From assembly GCA_038501195.1 (NCBI GenBank), contig JBBPUQ010000009.1:310001-374000 (forward strand): a DNA stretch of 64,000 nucleotides, given 5' to 3'. How positions within the stretch are numbered: position 1 is the first letter of the stretch; each line of letters starts with the position of its first letter. The position numbers and the translations under genes are program-made. The notes beneath the pieces are model-generated. The model was not told where the DNA came from. It saw nothing but the letters and a program-made list of their open reading frames with translations, and made no database searches. The stretch comes from Nemania diffusa. Its lineage: Eukaryota; Ascomycota; Sordariomycetes; Xylariales; Xylariaceae. Shown here piece by piece: positions 47,502 through 60,400 of this stretch.

Positions 47502-50305
47502 TTAATTAATAATTATAAAACATAATTATAAATTAATAAAATAAAAAAGTAAAAACTAACTATAGTTAAAAATAATTTTTATATTTTATTTTTTTTTTTT
47601 TTTGTATAAAAAGTAAATTATTATTTGTATTAATTAATTAAAAATATATTGAATTAACTATTAAATAAAAAAAACTTAATTATTGCAAAATTAAAATTAG
47701 TTTTATATAATAGTTTAGTTATTTTTATATAAAAATTAATAAAACTATAAACTATTTTATAAATTTATTTTTTTAACTATTTTATTTATTTTATTTTTTT
47801 TATTTTATTATTTTTTATAACTATATTAATATTTGTAATAAAAACAACTATAGCAGTTATAACTACAGCAGTTAATCAAATTTAAAACAATAAATTAATA
47901 GCTTTATATAATAAAAATAAATTTATATATAAAAATATAGCTAAAAATAATAGTATTTAAATAAAAATTTAAAAAAAGCAAACTAATTTTAAATATTAAA
48001 ATATAACTATTAATTTCGACTAATTTATTAAACTTTTATAATTAATAATATATTTTATAAAATATTTATAAAATTATATATAATTAAAAATCGAAAATAA
48101 ATAATTTATATAAATATTTATAATAAATTTTAATAATTAAATAAAACTAATATTAATAAATATTAGTTATATATTTTAAAAAAAATTTATTGTTATTATT
48201 AAAAATAATAAAAATATTAAAATATATAAAAAATTGTTTAAAAATAAACTTTTATATATTATTAAAAAATATATAAACAAAAACAATAAAAACTTAAATA
48301 ATAATATATTTATATAAACAGTTTTAATATTTATATTAATAAATATATTAAAAATTTTAATTATATAAATAAACTATTTAATATTATAACTAATTATATT
48401 AAAGCTAATAATATTAATATATATTTTAATATTTAATATAAATAATTAAATATTTATTTTTTTTATATAAATAAAAATTTAAAAACTTATATTTACTTTT
48501 AAATTTTTTACTATATATTTTATACTTTTATTTATATATAAAAATTAATTATATAAACTTTTTTTTATTTAAATTATTTATAATAATTTAATTAAAACAA
48601 TTTAATTTATTATATTTATTAAAATATAACAATTTAATTAAAACTATAATAATAAATTATATAATATATTATATAATAAAGCTTAAATTTTTATTTTAAT
48701 ATATTATTAATTTAAAATTATTAAAAAATAATATTATATAATATTTTTTTTTATATTAAAAAAAAAGCTTAAATAATATTGTTTTAATTATATTAATTTA
48801 ATATATAAATAAAATAAAATTTATATAATATTTAATAATTATTTTAATATAATAGTTAATTATAATTAATATTAAATTAATTAAACTATTATTATTTTTA
48901 TATAAATAAAATAAAATAATTTAATAAAAATAATATTTAAAATATTAAAAACTATAATTAATAAATTTTAATTTATATAATATATTTTAAAACTTAATTA
49001 TTATAAAAAAATATTATTTTATATAATAGTTATATAAATATATTTTAATATATTTAAACTTAAATTTATTTTAATTAATTAAAAATTTATATATAAAGTT
49101 TTATTTTTTAATTTATAAATAATACTGTAAGTTTTTTTTAATTGAAAAATAAACTATTATTATATAATAAATGTTTATTTTATTAATAAATAATATAATA
49201 TTAAATATTTAAAATAATTATATAATTATAGCTTTAAAAAAAACTTTTTTTAAAAATTACAATAATTATATAATAAAAATAATAAAAATAATAAAAAATA
49301 CTTTATTTATAAAAAACTTAGTTATTAATTTATTAATTATAGTTAATAAAAAAAATCGAAAATAAAAAAATAATATTTTATTATATATAATATTTTAAAA
49401 TAAAAAGTTTTATTATATAAAAAATATAATATATTTATATTAAATTATAAAAGTAATAAAAATTTTTTATATTATAATAAATTTAATACTAATTTAAATT
49501 TTAAAATTAAAAATAAAATAGTTTAATTTTTAATAAATTTAATATATTTTTATTATATAATAAAAAAAATATATATATATTTAAAATTAAATATTAATAT
49601 TAAATAATTTTTATTTAAATAATTAATATAATATAAAGTATTAAAATATTTTATAAAATATTAATATAATTAAAATTTTAATTATTAAAAAAGCTTAAGT
49701 TAAAATTTTTATATAAAAAAACTTTTTTATATAAATAAATTAAACTTTAAATAATATAATAATTTAATTTAATAATATTAAAAGTTTTAAAGTTATAAAT
49801 ATTATAACAATTTTAATATTAATTAAATTAATTAAATTTTATATTTTAAATATATTAATTTTATTTTTACTATTATTATAAAATATAAATTAACTATATA
49901 TTTATTTTAACAATATATAAAATATAATTATATAAAAAAATAATATAATAATATTAATTATATAAAAATAAAAATATTTGTTTTTTAATATTAACTAATT
50001 AAAAGTTATAAATTATTTTATAAAATAAAAACTTTAAAAGTTATATTATTAATTTAAATATTTTTATATAAAAAAATTTATAAAATTATTATAAAAAATT
50101 AAATATAATAATATTAATATTTTAATATTTTAAAAAATCAAAAAGTTTTATTACTATTATTAATTATATAACTAAGTTTTAAAAAAATTTAAATTTTTAT
50201 TAAAAAATAAATGTAATTTTAATTATAAAATTATTATTAATATTATATAAATTAATAAATAATTAATTTTATATATAATTAATATAAATATTTTATTTTA
50301 AATAA

Positions 50306-50563
50306 TGTTATATGTTAATATTTGCAGAAAACAGAGCTACTGATTAAATGATTCAATTGTATATAGAAATCTAAGTATAAAAAAAAAAAAAAGAAACAAG
50401 AAATTTAGCTAGGACAGGGTAATAGAAATAAGTGGTGTGTGAGCTGCTTAGGGCGGTGAGCCTTGGCAGTAAGTAGGTTTTGCAAAAGAAGCGAGAGAAT
50501 TGCAGTATGTGGCTAAAGTGACTGCACAGCTTGCACTAGCTACTATACCGTAACTAATAGCTA
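50306..50563. other. Island of ordinary base composition inside the 47194-53334 element
   Basis: About 258 bp at roughly 40% G+C, flanked on both sides by sequence at about 4%. It has no open frame, tRNA or recognisable repeat, and contains an A13 run near 50380. CpA and TpG dinucleotides are common, so it has not undergone RIP. It may be unique DNA inserted into the element, or a segment that escaped mutation. Confidence 0.6.
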
Positions 50564-53026
50564 AATTTTTAAAGTTTTTAAATATATATAATATTTAAAA
50601 CATATTATATTAATATTAAATTTTAATATATTAAAAACTATTTAATTATATTATATATAATTTTAATATAAATTTTTTATTTAAAAAATTTTATAATAAT
50701 ATATAACTAGTTAAAACTTTATATAAAAAAATATTTATTAAAATATATTAAACTATTAAAAAAATTAAACAAATATATATATTATTTTATTATATATTTA
50801 ATATTTTATATAAAAAAATTAATTATTATATAAATAAAAAAACAATATTACAAATAATTATAAAAATTTTAAATAATATAATTAAACTAAATAATTTTAT
50901 ATTTATTTTATTAATTTTTAAAGTTTATTTTAAAATTAATAGTAATTTATTTTTTTTATTAAAAATTATTTAAAAAATAAAAATTATATAAAAAGTTATA
51001 AAAATATTAAAAAATATTTATATAAAAGTTAATATTAACTAAATTATATAAATTAAAAATAAACTAGTATTATTATATAAAATATTTTTTTTATTTTTTT
51101 AAAATAAAATTATAATATAAAAAAAATATAAAAACTAAATAAAATTTTATAAAATTTTTACAATTAAAAATTATAATATTATAATTAATATAATAAATAA
51201 ACTAGTTAAGTTTTATTATATATAAATTAAGTTATATTATTAATAAAAAGCTATATTTAATTTATTATATAAAAAAAAATAACTTTTTATATAATTTTTT
51301 TTAAACTATTAAATAGTTGTAACTTTAATATAAAAACAAATTAAAAAAATTATTTATATTTATTAGCAATTAATATTTTATATTAAAAAAAATTAATAAT
51401 TATATTTTAGTTATATAATTAAAACAAAATAATATAATTATTATATTTAATATATTTTTTAAATAATTAAATATAATTAAAATAAATATATTAACAATTT
51501 AAAATATATTTTAATTTATATAATATAATTTAAATTAATATAATTAAATAAAAATTTTTTAAATTAAGTTTATATAAAAAGTTAAAAATAAAACAACTAA
51601 ATTATATAAAAAGTTTAAATTAATTATATAAAATTATAAAAATAACAATAAAGTTTAAATTTTTATATAAATATTAACAATTTAATATATAAATTAATAA
51701 TTTATTATAGCTTTAAAATTATTATTAATTTAAAACTATAATATATATATAAAATTATAAAACATTTTTTAAATATATATATAGTTATATAATAAATTAA
51801 ATTAAAAAATTTATATTTATTTATTAAAAAAATTAAAAAATAAATATTTAATAAATATTATATTTTAAATTATATAATTATTATATAAATTAGCTAAATT
51901 AAAATTATATTAATATAAAATTTATTATAAATATTACTATTAAAAATTAAATATAAAAATATTTATATATAATTTATATTTATTATATATTAAAAAAAAA
52001 CTTAACAAATTTATAATTATAAAACTTTAAATAAATAATATTTTTAATATTATATTTAAGAAGTTTTTATATAAAAACAAACTAAACTATTATTTTGTAT
52101 CAAATTAAAAATAAAATTTAAATAAATAAATAAAATTCTTTTTTTATTTAATAAAAATAAATTAAACAATTATATATTATTAACTTTTATATAAAAAATT
52201 ATTTTTAATAATATATTGTTTAATAAATTTAAAAAATATATATTATATTAATATATTAATTAAAAATATTATATAACTTATTAATTGTTATATAAGTTTA
52301 AAAGTTATTAAAAAACAATGTTAAAGCATTAAATATATAAATATAATAGTAAATTAATAATATATAGCAAAAATTATATTATATATTTTTAAATTTTAAT
52401 TATATAAAAATTTTTATTTTTATTAATAAAACATTTATAAATAACAAAAATTTAAATTTTTAAATTAAATTTTTAAATTAAATTTATAATTATATTAATT
52501 AATAAAAGCTATATAAAAAATATTTTTATAATTAAAAATAATATTATTTATTAAAATTTAATTAAATATAAATAAGTTATATATAATATATTAACAAATA
52601 AATTATATAATATAATTAATAAATTTAACTATATTATTATATTTAATATAACTTTTTAAAAAATTATTTATATAATAGAATTATTAACTATATTACTAAT
52701 TATATATATTAATTTTAAATTTTTATATAAATATTTAATTAAACTAAAAATTATATAAAAAAAGCAATTTATAATTAATATTATATTATTTTAAAAAATA
52801 TATAAAAATTGTAAAATTATAAAAATATATTAAATTGATAATAAAAACAACTTAATAAACATTTATATAAAAAAAACATTTAATTAAATATTAAAAAAAA
52901 TAATTAATATAAATAAATTAATTATATAAATAAAAATATATATAAATTAATTAAATAGTAAAAAAAATAATAAAAAATTAATTAATATTAAAATTAAAAT
53001 TATTATAGAAAAAAAAAAATTTTTAA

Positions 53027-53334
53027 TATTAAATTAATAATTTAATAAAATTTATATATATATATTAAATATATATAACTAAAACTTAAATTAAAACTTT
53101 TATTAAATAATTAAATAAATAAAAAATATAAAAACTTATTAAAATTTATAAAACTTATAAGTTTTATATATATATATATATAAATAATTTATATATAACT
53201 TTTTTAATTATATTTTCTTTTATAAAATATATATATAAATTAATATAAAATTTTAAAACTTAAAAACAAACTTTAAACTTTATAAATTATTTTAAATTTT
53301 TTTATATATATATATATAAAAAGTTTTATTAACA
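53027..53334 (+). repeat. Right LTR of the 47194-53334 element
   Basis: 308 bp, co-linear with the left copy. It ends in AACA, preserving the terminal CA. Confidence 0.8.
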
Positions 53335-53339
53335 ATAAA
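53335..53339. repeat. Target-site duplication ATAAA, right
   Basis: ATAAA directly after the right LTR, matching 47189-47193. Confidence 0.6.
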
Positions 53340-54031
53340 TTTAATTTTAAATAGTTTAATATAATTTATATTAATATTATTTTTATTTAAATTATAAAGT
53401 TTAAATAAATAAAAATTATATTAAAAAAAAAATTAAAAAAATATTATTTAAAACAATTAAACTTTTATTTTAAATAAATTTATATATTAATATTAAATAT
53501 AAAAAAATATAAAAAAATATTATTTAATTTTTTATAAAAGTTATTAAAAAAAAACTTTTTTTTTATAAATTATATAATAATAAAAATAAATTTATTTTAT
53601 TAATAAAAATATTAATTAATATAAAAACTAATATATATTTATTAATTAAATTAAATTTTATTATGAAAATTTTAAAATATTTAAAATTTAAAATAATTAT
53701 AAAATTTATATTATTTTAAAAAATAAATTATAATAAAAAAGTTATATAAATTATTAATATTATTTTAAAAATATATTTTTATATTTAAAATAAAATAATT
53801 TTAAAAATATTTTTATTAATAATAAATATAAAATATAATATTATTATAAATAAAAAATATTTAAATTATTATTTTTTAATAATTAAAAATTAAAATATTA
53901 AATTTTTAAAATTTTAATAAATAATATAAAAAATTTAATTATTAATTTTAATTATTAACAAAATATAAATTATTAATAAAAATTAATAAATATAAAAAAA
54001 AAAAAAAAAAAAAAAATAAATAAATTAAATT

Positions 54032-54068
<37 letters not shown>

Positions 54069-57000
54069 AAATTAAATTTAAAAAAATTTATTTTTATATT
54101 AATAAATTTAAATATTTAAAAAAATAAATAAAATTTATATAAAATTTTTTTTTAATTATTTTTTAATTATTTATTTTAATTTTATAGTTTTTATAAATTA
54201 ATTTTAATATAAATAAAAACTATTTATAATAAAAAATATAATATATAAAATATATATTATAAAAAAAAGTTTATAAAAATAATTTAAATTTATATATTTT
54301 TTTTATAAAAAAAAAACAAAAAAACTATAAATTAAAAATAAAATATAATAATTATAATTTATATTAATTATAAAAAAATATAATTAAATAATATTAATAT
54401 TAATTAATTTAAATTAATTTTATTAATATAATAAAATTTAATATAATAATAAAATAAAAAAATATTATTTTATATAATATAATTTTATTATATAAATTAA
54501 ATTAAATAATTTTTTAAAAAAAATATAAAAAATTAATAAAAAATAAAAAAAATTAATAAAAACAATATTATATATAATATTTAAAAAATATTATAAATAT
54601 TTTAATATATTTAATAAAATAATTTTAAATAATTTATTTTTATATTAATTAAATATTAATTATTAAATTATTATTAATAAATTTTTTAAAACTTTTTTAA
54701 AATATAATATATTATATAAAATATAATTAAAAAAAATAAAAATATATTAAAAATATATTAATAATAATTTAATAAAAAATTTTATTAAATTAATAATAAT
54801 ATTATAAATAATATTAATTTTATTTATAAAAAAATTTTTTTTTTTTATAATTATATATAAACTATAAAAAATTAAATTTAATTATTTAAAAAAATAAATA
54901 TTTATTATTTTTAATTAATAAAATTTTAATTAAAATATTTTAAATTAAAATTTATATAAAAATAAATATTTAATAAACTTTTTATTATATTTAAATATTT
55001 AAAAAAATAAATTATTAATAATCTTTTAAATAAAATATAAAATTTATTAATTTAAAATATTTTTATTTAAATTAATAAAAAAATTTATAATTTTTTAATA
55101 TTATATAAATAATATATTAAAAAATTATTTAAATATTTTTTATATAATATATATTAATAATATATTAATTTATTTTTATAATAAATTAAAATATAAATAT
55201 TATATTAATAAAATATTAATTTATTTAAAAAAAACTAAATTATAAATTAATTTTAAAAAATATAAATTTTATATAATAAAAATTAAATTTTTAAAATTTA
55301 TTATAAAAATATATAAAATAAAAGTTATTTAAAAAAAAAAAAATTATATATTATTAAAATTTATTTTATAATAAAAAAAAAATATATTTTAAAAAAATAT
55401 AATTATTTTTAAACTTTTATAACTTTTATAAAAAATTTATAAAAAAATATAAATAAATTATAAAATTATTTAATAATTTTATATATATTAATATAATATT
55501 TTAATAAATTAAAAAATATTAAAAAATATTTAAAACTTTATAAATAATTTTAATAAATATATTTATTTTAAAATATTTTTTTTATAATATTAAAATTATA
55601 TTAAAAATTAATTTTTTAATAATATAATATTAAATATATTATTTTAAAAAAATAATTTAAAAAATTTATAAAAATTAATAGTTTTTTTTTAAAAATATTT
55701 TATAATATAAAATTTAATTATAAAATATATAATAAAAAAATATTAATAATTATAAAAAAACTTTTATATTAAAAAATAAAATTTATTAATATATAATATT
55801 TTTTTATAATTTTATTAAATTATATAACTTTAAAATATTTTAATATTAAAAGAATATTAAATTTTTACTAAATAAAATAAATAAAATTTATAAATTATTA
55901 TTATTTTATAATTATATATTGTTTAAATTTAAAAAATAATATTATTAATATTTTTTTAAAACTTTTAAAAAATATAAAAATATATAAAAAAAAAAAAATA
56001 AATAAAAAATAATAACTTTATTTAAATTAATAATTTTTTTTAATAAAACTTTATAAAAATTTATAATAATATATATATTAAAAAATAATATTATATTTTT
56101 ATTAATTTTTAAAATATTATAAATTAATTTAATTTTAAAAATTAAAAAATTTAATAAAAATTTAATTAAATATAAAAAAAAAACTTATATTAATTAAAAT
56201 TTAAATTAAATAATATTAAATAATTTAATATTATTTAAAAGATATTTAATAATATTAAATATTAATTATTTATATATTAAATTAATTAAAAAAATATATA
56301 TTTAATTAATTATAATATATTTAAAAAAAAATATAATAAAAATTTTAATAATTTAAAAATATTAATAATTTAAAATTTATAAAAAAATAAATTAATATAT
56401 AATAAATTGTTTATATAAAATAATTAAAATTTTAAAAAATAAAATATTAAAAAAATTAAAACTTTTAAATTTATTAAAATATATATAATAATATATAAAA
56501 TAAATTTTAAATATTTTTTTTAAATAATAATAAATATAATATAACTTTTTATATAATTAATAAATTATTTAAATTTATATAAATTATAATTTATAAAAAT
56601 ATAATAATTATAAAATAAATTATAAAAATATATTATAATAAATTATATTAAATATATAATTAATTAAAAAGTTTTATTAATAATTATAATTTTTAATTTA
56701 TAAAATAAAATTAAACTTTTTTTTTATTAGTTATAATAAATTATTAAATAAAAAAAAATTATATATTAATAAATAAATTAAAAATTATAATTTTTTATTA
56801 ATTATTTTTAAAAAAATTAATTTAAAATATTATTAATATTAAATATAATATAAATATTATTATTATATAAATTATTAAAAAGTTTATTTTTATATAAAAT
56901 ATTAATTAAATTAATTATAAAAATAATATTTAATTAAAAAATTAAAATAAAAAAATTAATAATTAAATTAAAAAAAAAAGAAATTAAATTATAAAAAAAT

Positions 57001-57204
57001 ATAAAACTTTATAATTAAAATATATAAATATATAATAATAATAAAATAATAAATATTTTAAATATAATAAAAAATAATTAATTAAATTAATAAATATTAA
57101 TAAAACTTTAATTTTTTAATAAAAAATTAAATATATATTTTATAAAAAAAATAAAAAAAAAAAATAAATTAATTTAATAATAAATTAAATTATTTAATAA
57201 TAAA
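53340..57204 (+). mobile_element. Relic of a Ty3/Gypsy polymerase gene
   Basis: Nearly pure A+T, but a decayed reverse transcriptase is readable on the + strand. At 55150-55173 the codons give YINNILIY, the expected RIP product of the catalytic motif YLDDILIY (both Asp codons GAT to AAT). At 55421 the codons give NFYKKFIKKY, matching the Gypsy block NFYRRFI with Arg codons turned to Lys. The spacing is about 90 codons with one frame slip in A-runs, near the usual Gypsy distance. No LTR pair was matched to this relic; the 47194-53334 insertion may have split it from its left part at 44947-47188. Confidence 0.6.
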
Positions 57205-57443
57205 AATTATAAATTAATTAATATTAGTTTAATTATTTAAATAAATTAAATAGTTTTATTATATAATTAAATAAATAATTTTATTTATTGTTATTTTAAA
57301 CTACTTTATATATATATATATAAATAATTTCTTTATAAAAATGTTTTTAACTTTTTTTTTTTTTTTTTTATTTATAAATTTTTTATATAATATAGCTTTA
57401 TTTATTTAAAGCTTTGTTTTTTTTATAAACTTTATATAATAAT
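57205..57443 (+). repeat. Left direct repeat (LTR) of the 57205-63919 element
   Basis: About 239 bp, starting near AATTATAAATTAATT and ending near TATAATAAT. It keeps more C/G than the right copy in places (AAAGCTTTG versus AAAACTTTA). Confidence 0.7.
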
Positions 57444-60400
57444 TTATAAATTATTTATATTTATAAAATATAAAAACTACTTTTAAATATTTTTTATAAA
57501 AAAACTAAACTATAATTAATTGCTGCAATAATATTAATACTTAAAAAATATATTATATTTAAACAATAAATAAAAAAATAAATTAATTTAACTTTTAATA
57601 AATTATAACTATTTATAATTATAAATAATAAATAGCTTTTTTTAATTTTTTATATAAAAATTAATATTTAAATATATTTTAAAAAATTTAACTAAAATAT
57701 TTTAGTTATTATAAAAGTTAAAAATAACAATAAGCTAGTTATTTTAATTTTTTTAATAAAATGTTTTTAAAACTAAATATAAAATTTTTTTTTTATATAT
57801 AAATATTATATTTTAAATTAAAAATTTTTTTTTTAAAAAATTAATTATTTATTAAAAAAATATACTATTAAACTATATAAACTTAATAAAATCGCTTTTT
57901 TTTTTATTTTTATTATTTAGTTAAAAAAAAAAATCTGATTTAAATTTAACAAATTAATTAATAAAAATACTTTTGTTAATTTAATTAAATATTTTAACGT
58001 TTTATTTTAAAAAATAAAAATTAAATTTTTAATAATAATAATATATTAATAATAAATTAAAAATTTATATAATTTAATTATATTATTTATTTAATATATA
58101 AAAACTTTTATTAATTAAATTAAAAAATTTAATAAAATTACAATTAATAAAAAAAAACAATTAAATTATTTAATAAAAAATAATAAAAAAAAATCTATTT
58201 TTAATTTTTATTTTAAATAAACTATTAATTATTTATTTTAAAAGTTAAAAATAGTTATTATTAAATATAACTATATTTAAAAATTATTAAATAAAACTAA
58301 TTAATATATTATTAATTTATTTTTTTATAAAAATAATATTTTAAAATTTATTTATATAAATAAAAGATTTTATAAATTAATTAAAATATTTATATTTATT
58401 TTTTATAACAATAAAAATAAAAATAATATTAAATTTAAAATGTAGCTATATATTATAAAAAATCGATTAATTGTTAATAAAAATTAATTTATTAATAATA
58501 TTATAAAAATAATTAATATTAAAACTTATATTAATAATAAAATTATTAAATATTTATTTTTATATTTAATTAAAAGTTATTTTAATTAATTAATTATTAT
58601 TGAAATATTTTTTAACTATTTCAAAAAAAATTATAAAAATATAAATATTAATAAAAAGTTTAAATTAAAATAAAAGTTTTTTAATTTTAATAATTATATT
58701 TTAGTTACTTTTTTTAATTTTAAAATTAATTTTATTTAATTAATTAAAAAAACTAAATTAAAAAAAAAAAAATAAAAAAAACATTTTAAAAATAAATTGT
58801 TTAATAAATTGTTAAATATTTTTTTTGTTTATTTAAATAATAATGTTTTTTTTAACTAATATATTAAACTTTATATTTAATTAGTTTATTAAATATATAT
58901 AAATAATAAAAAATATAACATTAAATATAAAATTAATTAATCGATTTTTTTTAATAATATAAACAAATTTAATTAATAAATTATATATAATAATATTAAT
59001 AATATTTTAAAAAATACTATTAATAATAAAAATAATAATATTAAAAATAATAATAATAATATTAAAACTTTAATAATTTAAAATTATAATATTTTAAATA
59101 ATTTTAAACTATTAAAACTAATAAAAAAAAACAAATGTTTTAACTATTAATAAAAAAAATATATTTTAAAAAACTACTTTTTAAATAGTATTAAAAAAAA
59201 AACATATTTATAAAATATTATAATTATATTTGTTAGTTTTTATAATAAAACAAAAGTTTTAAAAAATATTATTATAAAAAAAATTAAAACAAATAAAACA
59301 TTAAAAAAATAATTTTAAATAAACTAAACTTGTATTTAAAAAAAATATTACAAAAAAATTATATAAATAATAAATTAAACTTAATAAATAAATATTTAAA
59401 AAAATAATTTTTATTATATATATATATTATAAATAATAATAAATTTTTGTTAATTATTAAAAACTTTTTTAAAAATATAAAAGTAGATATATATATAAAT
59501 ATAAATATATTATTTATAAAAAAAATTATAAAAGTATTAAACTTTTTTATAATTATTTAATTTTATTTTTAATTAATTTTTAAATATAATAGTAAAAAAA
59601 AATAAAATATTAAAACTGCTTTATTAATATTTTTATAAATATAAAAAAAAAGTTTTAAAAATATATTTTTAGTAATAATATTTTTTTAAGTTTATAAAAT
59701 AATTATTAAAAAGTTTTAGTTTTAAAAACATAATATATTTTTTAATTATTAAAAATATAAACTAGTATTTTTATTTAGTTATTTTTTCGATTAATATTTT
59801 AATTAAACTTTAAATATAAATTAAACAAAAATATAGCTTATAAATTTTAAATACTAGTTAAATATTAACTATTAAAATATAAAATTTTTCAAAAAAAAAA
59901 ATAATAACTATATTAACAAAAAAATATTAAAAAAAGTTAAATAATATTTTAAATTTTAATTATTAAACAATTTGACTTTATTGAAAAAAATATCGATAAA
60001 ATATAATATAATTTAAATAATAATTTAATTTTTTTTACAAAACTAAAAAAAAAAAAAACTTAAAAAAAAAATAAAAAAATTATTTTATAATAAAAAACTA
60101 ATAGTTTAAATTTTTATAAAATATAAAAAAATAAATTAAAATAATATAAAGCTAAATTTTTAATAAAATTAGCTAATATTATTATAACTGCTTTTAATAT
60201 ATTAGTTTTATATAATAATTTTATATAAAAAATATAAATTATTATTATTTATAAAATTAATAAATTTATTAAAAATAAAAAAAAAGTTTTTTTTAATAAA
60301 AAAAAAAAAAAACTTTTATATAAAAACTTTATAAATAATTTTAAAAAATATTACAATTTATTATATATATTTAATAAAATAAACTTTAATATTTTTTTTA

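Larger units (their letters stand above)
47194..53334 (+). mobile_element. RIP-destroyed LTR retrotransposon, 6.1 kb, with 5 bp target duplication
   Basis: Two direct repeats of 308 bp (47194-47501 and 53027-53334) are co-linear at a constant offset of 5833 bases, with transition-type differences. The right copy ends in CA where the left ends in TA, a C-to-T change at the canonical terminus. ATAAA flanks both sides (47189-47193 and 53335-53339), a 5 bp target duplication. A purine run (AGAAAAAAAAAA, near 53008-53019) lies just before the right LTR as a polypurine tract. The interior is almost pure A+T except for an island of ordinary composition at about 50306-50563. The superfamily is not determined. 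Confidence 0.8.
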
